From Haemaphysalis longicornis (lineage: Eukaryota; Arthropoda; Arachnida; Ixodida; Ixodidae), in NCBI GenBank assembly GCA_013339765.2, contig CM023453.1, positions 90,861,767 through 90,925,766 of the forward strand: a stretch of 64,000 nt of DNA. Reading direction: 5' to 3'. Both the position numbers and the translations under genes were made by a program. Below, piece after piece: positions 32,301-43,262 of this stretch. Position 1 is the stretch's first letter; every line of letters starts with the position of its first letter. Under the pieces are notes generated by a model. That model did no database searches. It saw only the letters and a list, made by a program, of their open reading frames with translations, and was not told the DNA's origin.

Positions 32301-35300
32301 TTTAGGTTGCTTGCACGAGCAGTGGATTGTTTCGAAATGCGCGCACGCGCATTGCCTCGCCGTGTTCCGAATGCGTAGTCGTTGCAGACACGCAACTACC
32401 CCATAGCCTCGCAAAGTGAAACTTGATTCCTTCGCCTTCTTGGGCTGTTGCTGTCTCTGTTGCTCGAGGGTCGATAAACATGCGCGATGTAGTCGCGCTG
32501 TCATGCCCGGAGTGACCGACGCCGTCCGGGGATTGGCGTTACGAAATCGAGCCAATGTTCCGCAGGTCGTTTCCGCAGCCGCCTCACCCCGTTCACGTCT
32601 TGGCCAAGCTTTAAAGGGGAACCGAAAGTTTCCCCGCAATAGAATTGAAGGTAGCAAAGGCGCGGATCAGCGGGGGAAAAGCTTTCCGGCCTTGTTGACC
32701 GGCTTCAGGAGAGCCCCAGTCGCACCCTGCGTTTCCTACGTGTTGTGTGTATACATAACTGCGCAGCACGCCCCTGGAGTGCAGTCTTTTTGCGGCCGGC
32801 CCGGGGTATCGTGGTAGATGTTTGGCAGGCTCCCACTCGGGACAGGCAGGTGGGGGGACGGTAATGCTGCCGTGGTGGTTTCTCTCGCTATAGATTGCCG
32901 CTCTCCTTGCGGAGACAAGAGGGAGACGTTCTCGTTTGTTTGCTCTCCTCTGCACGTGGCTCCGGTGCGATCCTATGAATAGACGCTGCTTTGGGCCGCC
33001 TGTAGTAGTAGAGTGAGTGCTCGTGTGGGCGAAGGCGCTCCGATGGCCTCTCTCGCGAGCGATGCGGCTTTCTTGCTGTTTGATGTTTTTGTGCGCGTAC
33101 CGTTATGCGGTCGTCAGGTGCTACCGCATCTGCCTGTCTACGGTCTTCCTTGTATAGACGCACTCCGTGTTTGTAGACAACTGGTGGGAATTCGCTGCCG
33201 CTGTGATGGCAGATTTGCACCCGTTGCTGCCTTGACTGTATTTAGTACCGACACCGTTGCATCTCTGTGTGATGCCACGTTGTAGGTCTCGTAGGTTACA
33301 CTTTCCTAACTTCCTAGAACAGGGAATTAAACGCCGCTCTTCCTCGCACCATAGCACGCCAGAGTTCAAATCTTCTGCCAACATCGTGCACAAGACAGCT
33401 TCGCAGTGTGATGGCGCAAAAATGCCGCCGCAGGCTTCGGTAGCAACTACAGGTAAAACAATCAAAACGCGCGTAAAAATTCCAGTAAAACAGAATTAAG
33501 ACCCATCAAAGAAGAAGGGTATCGGTTTTCATATGCTAAAGAAGACGACACTTGGAAACTTCTTGTGCATGCAGCCGCAGGCGTTGCGGCGGCGTATGTC
33601 TTGTAGATACACTCTAGAATACTTCCAATGTATTTTTCAGTGTCTCCTACGTATTGTCTTACAATTGTCTTTTCTAAGCAAAAATCTAGTAAATATCTAG
33701 AAGCCACGTCTTCTAGATGTCTTCTAGATGTTGTCTAGCAGACTAGGCGGTTCCCCCATCTCTTGTCTTTTCGTTTACTGGTACGCGCTAATCGAGTTCC
33801 ACGCTGACGTCCCTTCAAATATAGACGCGCTCTGTTGCTCAGGGGCTGCTCCGTGCGTGTATACACGGTCGGAAGCTGAACGCATCCGTCTGTTGTTTAA
33901 TGGCCGCACAGCCACCGTGAGTCTTCGCCGCCGGCAAGCTCCCGTAACAAACGAGTGTTTGTCGTACGCGACGGAGAGGCACGACGAAGTACATAAGCTG
34001 AGCCTTGTATGCGCGCACGCTTGGCGGTGTAATAGAATCGCCCGTACGCCCGTCCCAGCGCCCATTATGTAACCGGCGCGTGTGCTTGGCGCTTCTATTC
34101 GGGATACTGGTTCCTGGTCTTTGTCTGTCCGGGTAGTGTGGTGTATTGCGGGGGCCCGTTCTTGGCACCCTACCAGGCCAGTCGCAATGAACGCCACCGT
34201 AGTGTGGTGGGTTGTGCGGGGGGTGGTTTTTCGGACGCCGCTATATGTAGCCCGCTTTCTGTGTCAGTTTCAAGGGGAGCAGAGCCTCGAGGGGAACGGG
34301 CCGGACGCTCGCGGCCTGCCGGGGTAAATAAACAGCCCCTGCGCCACGGGGTGGGAGCGGTGAACGCAGAAAACACTGGCTGTTTTCTCGTGGACCTACC
34401 TGCTGCTGCTTGCCGGACTCCGTGCTAATGAAAAGTGTCGGTGGCGCTGTATCGGCGGTTTTTGACGCAAGGGGCCATCATTTTAAAGCGAAGGCTTTAT
34501 ATGGCGAGGCGAAAGCAAAGTCCAGTGGTCCCGTGTACGCAGAAAACTTATCCGGTGAAACCCCATGCGCATGCGCGAAAAAAAAAAAAACCCGGGTTGC
34601 TGAGGGATTAGAAGTGAAAGGAGAAAGATTGCCTGGGATTATACATGACGTAGCTACACTTTCGCATCAATCGACACTGGTAGCTTCAACGTGGCCATAG
34701 CAAATGCCGGTCGCACGTTACTTCAACATGGGTAGGTCACGCGTCATACATACGTACTCCCGAGCAGCCGTATCGTAAGCACCGGTCGCACGTTACAGCT
34801 TCGCGGGTAACCATTTGTACGGAGGGAATGGACACTTTTTTTGTTGTTTTTGAATTGTGGACTCCTTTGAAGGTTAAAAGCCTTTTCAAACCGGCGGGCC
34901 CGTCTCAGCTTTCCTGGCGTCGCTGTTTTGCTGGTTATAGCGCAGTCTTTATGTTGCGAGGAAAAGACAAAGAAAAGATTACTTTTTTCTTAAAGAGCCT
35001 AAGCGCTATGTCAGAAAACTCGCTCGGTTTAGGCTATCCTTATCTGGTATACCCGCGTTCTTCAGCTTGCTGCCCAGACCTTCTTCACCAAGTCTTATAC
35101 TGAGATCCAAAAGAGAATTCCTGGGCAGGGCGCAATGACAGGAAAGGAACGCAAAGTGAAAGGGCCGCTTAGAGCGTCAGTTGAAAAGTATACCGCTACC
35201 CAGACCCGAGAACGTGCAGCTAGTACACGAAGCTTCTGAACGAGATTGCAGGCAGCACTTTCGCGCGAGTTGTCCGTTGTATCTTCCGAGGTTATTTTGT

Positions 35301-35446
35301 AAGGCATTTCCAGATGCTGCGGCTTCCGGTCTCCTGTTTACGGACGTTGCCTGTTGACCGTAGGCGACAGCTTACGGTTAACGAGGACTTATGCGGTTTG
35401 CAGTCCATTCGCGTTTTATTGAAGATGAGCTTACTTGCCGAGGGTG
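29303..35446. other. About 6 kb without a recognised gene
   Basis: GC/CpG-rich at about 29,860-30,520 with many short opposing frames. Odd paired-homopolymer texture is seen at 30,880-30,945 (GGGGCCCCC, GGGCCCCGG, AAAAAAGG). A G15 run is at 31,343-31,357. Small TCTAGA repeats are at 33,610-33,740. Plus frame 32416-32817 (133 codons) and others overlap frames on the opposite strand and carry no motif. No exon with convincing splice signals was seen. Confidence 0.35.
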
Positions 35447-35460
35447 TTATTAGTGTGCGT

Positions 35461-35709
35461 ACCCGCCGCGGTGGCTCAGCTGGCTAAGGCGCTGTTGTAC
35501 TGCTGAGCCCAAGGGCGCGGGTTAGATTCCCGGCCGCGGTGGTCGCTTTTCTGATGGCGGTGAAAAGCGAAAACGCCCGTGTGTTCGAGATTTAGACGCA
35601 CGTTAAAGATCCCCAGGTGGTCGAAATTAATCCGGGGCCGTCGACTACGGCGCGCTTCATCGCATGTGTATAGCGTCGGTGCGTTAAACGTCATAATCGG
35701 CCAAATCAA
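35461..35709 (+). mobile_element. Ruka-type SINE, full length, with target duplication
   Basis: It has the complete order head, body and AATC-like tail. Box A is GTGGCTCAGCTGG. Box B reads GGTTAGATTCC, with the key C changed to A, so promoter activity may be lost. Flanks TTATTAGTGTGCGT (35447-35460) and TTATTGGTGTGCGT (35710-35723) are a 14-bp duplication with one mismatch. Confidence 0.9.
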
Positions 35710-35935
35710 TTATTGGTGTGCGTCGTCCCGCCACGCACGTCAGAAGCAGAGTTCACTGAACTGTCCCCGAAGTAAACGTGAATCGCGTGCAAGAACTCTC
35801 GTGATATCTAACTTTCTCATGAGGCAGCATGGCCTAGTTTTTGGGAGAGAACGCAGCCCGCATCCCACAGGCGTGTATTTACTCCCTCCGGCATGCACCT
35901 TACGGGGGAAAATCTTCCGCTTAAGAGGAGCCACT

Positions 35936-36545
35936 TTTTAAGTACAGAGCACTATATGGGCTCGCCTTGTCGTCGTAGCTCGCTCTAACGGTCGATGTCA
36001 AACGACTGCCGGAATCAGGCGGTGCCGCGAGATAACGGACCCAAGTAGAGCCCGGCGTTGCGTCGTATAGGCGTCTCGCAGGGGCTTCGAAAACCAAGCG
36101 GTTTGAACTAGTCATAACCGTTCGAAACGCGGGCGCTTGTCATATATCTCCTAGTTGTTTAGCGAAAAACAACAAAAAAAAAAGAAACTGCAGGTATATT
36201 TGACGCAAAATATACGTAATAACTGGCAGCACCCGCGTTCATTTAGTTCGGAACGCTGGTTGGGTTGGTTTTTGCGATAGTGAGCGAAAAACAAGTGGCA
36301 GTGCAACGGCGGCACGTGCAGGAGGAAAAGCAAGCACAAAAAGAACAGAACTCAAGCTGGCACTGTTTTAGCTAGGGGGTGCGCGAGCACTGCTGAAGGC
36401 GGGAAATTTGAGTAGCTTTGGGTGGTATAGCAGTGAGCGGATAACAGCGCTACAGCCCATTATTGCGAATCACTTTCTCTGCACTTCCGTCAGCTTTCAC
36501 GTTGAGTGGAACGGCTTTAATTTTTTCGCCATTGCCTTCTCGGTG
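35936..36545 (+). repeat. Repeat family D, longer subtype, copy 3
   Basis: It shares with 50543-51130 the segments GGGGCTTCGAAAACCA, AAACTGCAGGTA-ATTTGA-GC, AAAATATACGTAAT, ACTGGCAGC-CCCGCGTTCATTT, and GTGAGCGGATAACAGCGC with AGTGGAACGGCT. Its first 60 bases resemble family D copies 1 and 2. Confidence 0.7.
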
Positions 36546-39023
36546 CAACCTGGGAGCAGGATATATGCCTGTCCAGGCGTAGCCAAAGTGCGTGTTCAAA
36601 ATGGCGGATGTTAGAGTGCGCATGAGCTTCGTGGGAGGAATAGGCAGACATTGGGGTATACGGGGTTTCCGTTACTCCTTTCCGCGTGTATTCATCAAAC
36701 GGGAGGCCGAAAAAAAAAAAGGCCGGTCTGGCACGAATCCCCGAGCGCTGGCACGGGGCTGTGACAGCGTGTTCCTCGTCGCCTTCATCCGTTCCCAGCT
36801 CGCCTTTGCCGCAACGACTGACACTTCCTGTTCGCTCTGTTCTCGCGCTGCGCATGCTGTCAGGTTTTCCAGGCGTCAGCTTGCGGCAGCAGCCAACGCC
36901 GACCTGATGAAAGAGGCTATTGCGCAGAACGACGAGCGTCACACGCTAGTGGTCGGATTGCTCGTTTCCGCTTTCCGCCGTTTAATACAACAGCGAGCTA
37001 TCAAAGGCTAACGTCTTACCAACGGTAAACTCGGAATCTGCACGCCATAGACGTTTGTCGTTGGCCAGAAGGAAGCACTGCGGCTGTCTTGCCAGGTGGT
37101 GTCAGCCTTCTCGAACACCTCGCCCCAGGCGTCGCCCGGAAGACACCGCTGCGGTCTCCTCCCGGAAGAGTAGAAGGCTATTTTGTTGGAACCCTTTCTC
37201 GGCTTCCTAGTTTGATTTTAGCATCTGGCTTCCTTTTCGATGCCTATTTATGCCCGCACAAGTGGAATCTAGCTGCAGCAGAGCGTCTGCCACGCAGAGG
37301 AGACGAGACGCTAAGAGGAGCGAGGCCACGCAGGATGAGCTCTAGCTGTTGCCTACACCGCTTTGGCACTCGCGTGGTCCCCTTGTTAACCGCACTGTCG
37401 CTGCCGCGCTGTCGTCGATAAATCACACCCGACCGCCTGCCGCGGCCTCGCTACTGCCGACGCTTCAGCAGTGGTATAGAGAGAAGATCGGGTTGTGACT
37501 AATCGGAACCATTTGTCTTTCCCGCTATGCTGCGAGCTCTGCGGCAGCGTCCTGGTACACGCTCTTACCTGGACGCTGTCTTGTTCTCTCCTTTGTCTCA
37601 CCTCTGTTGAGCCATTTATAAAACGCGCTGGTGCTGGCTATCTTGGTGCTGGCCTCATCTTGTGTGGCCTGTAGTTGAGAGAGTTCGCTCGAAGTATGCG
37701 TCCTCCGAAAATGCACTGCCCCTTGGCGTTGTCTAACGCGCGCTTTTTACTTATGCGTGCGCTGGTCTTGGCGTTCGACTCTGCGCCGCTTTGCGCTTCA
37801 GAGCCGGCGATAGCTTACGGGCGACGTACAGAGGGCAACACGCTTGTCTATAACGCAGCTTTCGTACTTCTAGCCTCGTCCTGCCTCGCCCGAAAATGAT
37901 TTAAAGAGAACTACTGTGGCGTTCTGATGACTTACCCGCCACTGTTGTCTTCAGCATTTTTTTTAAAAGAGTTTCTGCGCGCAGTTTTCAGAGGTACCTA
38001 GTAGAAGGTGAACTCGCTGTACGTGGAAGTAGTTCCAGAAGACACTAATATTTGGACCTACGGTGGTGAGCAGTTTGTATAGGCCGCGAAAGCTTATACT
38101 TCGAGCTTCAGTCGGAGCTAAGCTCTGGTCGAAACTCTGTGTCGGCAGGCGATCGGGATTGAGAACTTCTGAACATTATTTTTTCTGTGTTCTTTTCAAG
38201 GGACTAGAAACGTATCGCGGCATGCCTAGCCTCACATTTTCTTAGAGGTCTCCGAAGCGCAGCAGGCGTGGAAAGTCAGCGGAAACCGCTGAAGCTTTCG
38301 CCTTAAAGCAACGCAAGCGAATCGCTCAGACGTGTTTTTTTTTTTTTTTTTTTTTTCCGAGCACCTAGGCGTGAGTCTTGCTGCCCTTTGATCTTAATAC
38401 GCGAGCGTTTCGTCGCAAGGGGTATCCTGCCCTGCTGCGAGGTTCTGTTATGCTCTTGTGCCCCTATAGCGTGGGCAATTATTTTTATGTGACCTCTTTT
38501 GAACCTCATTTTTCGTCCTTGGAGTTCTGCGTCAGGTTTCGAGGCTGTTGCCGCTCTGGCGCCCGCGGCAGCTGCTTTCCGTTTCGGCTGGCCTTTGCGA
38601 CAGCTCGGCTCTGGCGGCCGGCTCCTGGACGCAACCTTTTGCGGTAGTGCTGCAGGGAAAACGCCCAGCTTGCGTCTGTCGTCCCTTGTTCCGTTCGCGC
38701 AGCCAGTGTGAGACACGCGTCCCCGTCGTACGCTGAGCCTGCATCTGTAAGCGCTCTTTTCTGACAACCGCGTTGGAGACAGCCTTGATGTTTGCCTGAC
38801 ACACTGCGCAACCGAAACGGTGATGTGCACTGGCGCGACTGGGCGCCGTTGTCGGCGTTTCCCCGCGTCCTCGGAGTAGGTACTCGGGGTTTCTCGCAGC
38901 CTTCAGTGAAGTGCGCGAGGTCCCTCTCTTGCCCTCCACAAGCACACGGTTGAGCGTATGCATACGCAGATCCCGGGGTGGCGCTAAAGGTGCGCAGCAT
39001 CGTGTTTGCTGTGCTACAAGGGG
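36546..39023. other. No gene recognised
   Basis: About 2.5 kb. A T22 run lies at 38,335-38,356. Opposing frames (minus 38506-39105, 199 codons; plus 36592-37011, 139 codons) have no motif. No repeat was matched elsewhere in the window. Confidence 0.35.
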
Positions 39024-39455
39024 TTTTAATACGAAAGTGTTTTATTACCAGGTGCGCGAAGATTTCGCTGACGCCATATCCGTCATGGAAGTGACGCCTG
39101 TACAACGATGCAAGCGGCCTGTAAAGGGTGCACCCCTGCTCGCAGGGTCTTCTTGCGGGAAAGCAACCTTTAGTACTAAAGAGTACGTTATACTCAGGTT
39201 TGTTCGTTTTCGGGTTCTATATTTTAACACGAAAGTGTTTTACGCCACCATACCCCAAGATTTCCTTGACGTCATATCCGTCACGGAAATGACGCCAGTA
39301 CACCTTTACCGAAGCGACCCGCCAGGAGGACGTCGCTCACCAAGCACTGCCACAAGACAGCCGCCGACATGCAAATCAGGCTCAGCTGCAGATTTCGCTG
39401 CACATATCACTTTCGTGTTTGACCGATTCCTATGACAGATGAATCGACCACAGTT
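39024..39455 (+). repeat. Repeat family A, copy 1 (two half-units)
   Basis: Two half-units about 200 bp apart (39024 and 39224) each begin TTTTAA-ACGAAAGTGTTTTA and include TGACG-CATATCCGTCA-GGAA-TGACGCC. Between them lie GTAAAGGGTGCACCCCTGC and TTTCGGGTTCTATA. AACACGAAAGTGTT at the second start is a perfect small hairpin. Copies 2 and 3 are at 57442-57859 (minus) and 61605-62032 (plus). No coding capacity or tRNA-like head was seen. Confidence 0.8.
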
Positions 39456-40139
39456 GTTGTATGGCCGTTCTGTCGGAATGGGTCGTACGGAAAGGGGAGA
39501 GAGAACAGTTTAGGAGCCGATTGCGAGTCGGAACAAGTCGCTTCCGCTAACTGCCGTCGCTCCGTCGCCCCTGTCGTTGGGTGTTGTCTGTCCTAGGTAT
39601 TTCGTAAACCCACTTAGACTGCTAATAATAAGACTGCTAATAAGCGAATAAGTTTGTTTGTAGTGGCTAACTCAGTTCAGTGCAGCCAAGAAGCATAGCC
39701 GCAGCGTACATGGGTAACGCTGTCCGACGTGTATGGTCGACCGTGTGGCTTTTCGCTTACAACCACAAATGCGCGTTACTTTTTAGTTTGATTCCTTTGC
39801 CGCATGCATTGGCAGATGAGTCTTCAAACCACCGGCCGAATTCCTCGGTGATCCATGTTTTCCCCTGCGTTTTACTACCTACACGAAACTTTCGTTCACT
39901 CCGTGGGTACGTTCATCACGACGCACTTTCGCAGTGACCCGCCCTCGTGCGACGGGTAGGGGAACAAGGGGTAGTACGGCGATTCCGTTTGTCACGAACG
40001 GTAGGGGTGTACTGCCGCGTCTCCTGAGATTGGGGTGGGTGAGTCGTCAGTTGAACAGAATGACGAGTCATTGTTTCTTTTGAGGAGAGAGTGATCACGA
40101 CCTGTCTTTTCCAAAAAGACGATGTCGTTGGTGGCAACG
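39456..40139. other. No feature recognised
   Basis: Unique-looking sequence; an 85-codon plus frame at 39680 has no motif. Confidence 0.3.
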
Positions 40140-40173
40140 CACTGACTAAGCACCTCGCGGTGGTAAGCAATGG

Positions 40174-40455
<282 letters not shown>

Positions 40456-40698
40456 GTGGTAAGCAATGGACTGAGTAGCAAGCACCGGATTCAGTAAACA
40501 CCTCACATTGGAGAGCACCATTCGAGGAGAAAGCACTGAATTGAGTTGGCTGCTCGCGGTGGTGAGTACAGGATTAAGTAGTAAACACAGGATGAAGTAC
40601 CTCAGGGTGGTGGGGTGGCACTGAATTTAGGAGGCACCAGGTGGAGTAAGCACCGCATAATGGGGAGCACCGGATTCGCTAAGCACCTCACTGTGGAG

Positions 40699-40845
40699 CT
40701 TTTCTGGTGGAGGCGAAAAGCAAAAACTCCCGTGCGTTCGAGATTTCGGCGCACGTTAAAGATCCCCAGGTGGTGAGAATTAATCCGGAGCCCTTTACTA
40801 CCGCACGCCTCATCGCTTGTGTAGCGTCAGTGCGTTAGAACCCCG
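40699..40845 (+). mobile_element. Ruka-type SINE, 5'-truncated
   Basis: TGGAGGCGAAAAGCAAAAAC, GATCCCCAGGTGGTGAGAAT and GTGCGTTAGAACCCC match the body; the head is missing and no tail is left. Confidence 0.85.
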
Positions 40846-40866
40846 GTAACATACTGGATTTCTAGA

Positions 40867-41010
40867 GAAGGCAAACGTGGCTGGAGGCGGCAGAAGGTTA
40901 GGTGGGAAGATGAGATCAAGAAGTTTGCGGTTGTAAATTGTTCGCAGTTAGCACAGGACCGGGATAATAGGAGATCCATGGGAGAGGCCTTTTCCCTGCA
41001 GTGGGCGTAG
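40867..41010 (+). pseudogene. LINE ORF2 carboxyl end, in frame to its stop
   Basis: The frame REGKRGWRRQKVRWEDEIKK continues for about 28 further codons and ends LQWA with TAG at 41008-41010. The 3' trailer is only the short tandem (TGA/GAT)n at 41021-41066. I recognise W-RRQ-VRW-DEI...GEAFALQWA as the usual end of an abundant arthropod LINE family, whose 3' tail is (GATGAT)n. Only about 200 bp is present, so it is a strongly 5'-truncated copy, as usual for LINEs. Confidence 0.65.
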
Positions 41011-41020
41011 GTAGGTTGTT

Positions 41021-41066
41021 GTTGATGATGATGATGATGACGATGATGGTGATGGTTATGATGATG
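41021..41066 (+). repeat. (GAT/TGA)n LINE tail
   Basis: GTTGTTGATGATGATGATGA and following GATGATGGTGATGG. Terminal microsatellite of the LINE remnant. Confidence 0.8.
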
Positions 41067-41206
41067 AGTGAGCACGTTATAGTAGTGAGTACCGAATTGA
41101 GTAGCAACTACCGCTCCCGCACGGGGCACTTTAAGTAATCTTGGTGACGGTATTGGCGACACCGCGGACCTCGAGCCCCCATACTCATGGTGTAACGACC
41201 GTGGTA

Positions 41207-42640
41207 ATGAGTTTTAAGGTGAAGGGTAGAAACCTCAAGCGGTGGCCGTCGGGGCCCAGTTCAAGCTCCGGCGGATGGGCTCCCTGTCTATTTACCAGGC
41301 AGGGAGCTCCGCGACCTCTCAAACTATCAGGGTAAGGTTTGGGAAGAAAGTACCCCCGTCTCCTGCTTTTATACTATAGCATACCCCCCTCCAAACGTAA
41401 TCGGCCCCCCCCAAAAGGGGCAGCACCGAAGCATCTTTTCCACCACTCTCAACAACCATCGTTTCCAAGCCCGATAACTATTCCCGTGTTTTGGTGATTG
41501 AGTCAGCTGACTCAGCAAGACCTGTAGCGTCGATGCCTGTTTTCATGATTTTAAATTTAAGTGCGTGCATAGCGTTCTCGGTGATATGTATGAGACTAAA
41601 AAACTTCAAGACGGGAGAAATCCTTGTTGAGGACAACACAGAAAAACACGCATCCTCGATCTGGACATCAAGGTCACACCCAACCGGAGCCTGAACAGCT
41701 CTCAGGGTGTGATATCTGAGCCAGACCTGCTGACAGAAACTGATGCCGACCTGCTTGAAGGCTTGAGGGACCAGGGCGTTACGGCCGTCAGGCGCATCAC
41801 TATCCGAAGAGATAAGGTAATACCAACGAAGCACATAATCTTGACTATCAACCGATCCAAACTTCCTGAACACATCAATGCAGGCTTGATATGTGCAGTC
41901 CGTTCCTACATACCAAACCTGCGCCGCTGCTTCAAGTGCCAGCGGTTCGGGCTCGGTATTAGTTCTTGCCGTGGAAGAACGACCTGTGCAAAGTGCGCTG
42001 TACAGGACCACCCCACTGACAACTGTCCTTCCACTACACTTACTTGTCCTAACTGCCGGGGTTCGTCTATTTCACTCTGGGGAGGTACGCCGACGCAGCT
42101 CGCGGGGGGGGGGGGGGGGGCGGAGCGGCGTCTGGTTTCGGCGGGGACCCAGTACCGCGAGTCGGACTAGGTCCCGCCCCCGCCCCCCACCGGGTTGCCT
42201 CAGGCAGCCCAACCCGCCTCCGCACCGCTCGCTGAGCCAGCAGCGGCCGTGGTGGCAACCACGTCGGTTGGGGATGCTGTTGCATCCACTGCTTCCTCTC
42301 CACCGGCCCAAAGCACACGCGAGGGCACGGAGGAGATGGAGACGGAGGCACCCGTGGCAGTTCCCACCCCGCCGCACCGCCTCTGCCTCCTGGGGCGCTC
42401 CTGACGCCCTCGGCAGTCGCGGCTCCAACGAAGGGCACCGGAAAGGGTGCCAAATCCAAGTCCAGGGAGCCCGGTCCACAGGGCACCCTCATGACTTAGG
42501 ATGCCAACATGGACGTCGAGCCTTTCCGGCGTGCACTTTAGCGAAAGGAACGGGCTGTGGCGTCCAGGTAAGTAGAGAAGGTCAAAAAACCCCTTCCAGG
42601 AGTTCAAGCCGCGAAAGTCGACAAATAAACACGCGCATAT
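41207..42640 (+). pseudogene. LINE ORF1 (gag-like, CCHC zinc knuckles), broken
   Basis: ATG at 41207 gives MSFKVKGRNLKRWPSG and a basic, Ser/Gly-rich start. The frame is then lost and picked up: VLVIESADSARPVASMP (from about 41485), then after a shift near 41655 IKVTPNRSLNSSQG and an open stretch 41709-42170. There CFKCQRFGLGISSC (first knuckle, from 41928) lacks its histidine (Leu, CTC at 41952-41954), while CAKCAVQDHPTDNC is an intact CX2CX4HX4C knuckle, and CPNC begins a third. An 18-G run at 42103-42120 shifts the frame again. The Ala/Pro-rich linker and a basic end (to about 42640) follow with further stops. ORF1 proteins of this type bind their own RNA. This copy is not functional. Confidence 0.75.
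42103..42120 (+). repeat. Run of 18 G inside LINE ORF1
   Basis: The run coincides with a frame change. Either true slippage decay or a sequencing length error. Confidence 0.85.
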
Positions 42641-42663
42641 TCCAGTCGCTCTAAACTTAAATA

Positions 42664-43262
42664 ATGGGAAGAGAAAATATCATGCAATGGAACTGCAGAG
42701 GCCTTCTTAAAAATCTTGATGATGTCTATGAGTTACTGCATTCCAATCAGCCAAGTGTGATGTGTCTCCAAGAAACCCATGTGTCTCCAAGAAACCAAGA
42801 AACTCCTGGCACACAAATTTCTTGAATAGTTTCATGGTATTTAGGAGGGACACAGATGGTGGTGGCACATCCTCAAGCGGTGTGGCCATCATTGCCCGGA
42901 AATCCTTGGCGTACCACACTGTCCGACTAGGTAACTACAGACCATCCTAGAAGCTTTTGCCATTCGAATGATAATCTTCAATAGGCTTATAACACAATGT
43001 TCTCTTTACATCTCTCCGGACTTCCAGCTCTCCAGCTCAGATTTCGAGGGTCTGGTAGATCAGTTACCCAAACCTTTCATTCTGATAGGCGACCTGAATG
43101 CGTACAACTCTCTTTGGGACTCTGCTCGAACGGATGCCCGAGGTCGCCTCACTGAGAAATTCTTAACTTTCGTCGGGAGCACGTCTTTTCAACCAGAAAC
43201 AGTCAACATATTATAATATAAAACACAACACTTATTCACACCTTGACTTGATTATTGGATCT
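42664..43262 (+). pseudogene. LINE ORF2 endonuclease (APE type), truncated
   Basis: ATG at 42664 opens MGRENIMQWNCRGLLKN; MQWNCRG carries the conserved Asn of the APE-like fold and CLQETH (about 42760) the catalytic Glu. A stop follows near 42823. Other frames then give VAIIARKS, and from 42968 an open stretch with ILIGDLNAYNSLWDS (the GDxNAHH-type motif, His changed to Tyr) and TDARGRL. It ends in SHLDLIIGSA at the point where SDH would be expected shortly after. These enzymes nick target DNA to prime reverse transcription. Without the RT domain and with stops it is inactive. Confidence 0.75.

Larger units (their letters stand above)
41111..43262 (+). mobile_element. LINE (I/Jockey-like group), 5' part only
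   Basis: The copy includes ORF1 (zinc knuckles) and the endonuclease start of ORF2, and stops within the endonuclease. The RT domain and 3' end are absent, the opposite of the usual 5' truncation. ORF1 plus APE-type endonuclease with this order is typical of I/Jockey-group LINEs. The start border is estimated from the array it abuts; the end border is where the similarity to a coding frame stops (HLDLIIGSA, about 43262). Confidence 0.7.

Noticed and set aside
42067..42654. Separate proline-rich gene (frames of 135-253 codons on both strands)
   Set aside because: These are frames of the Ala/Pro-rich linker of LINE ORF1 shifted after an 18-G run.
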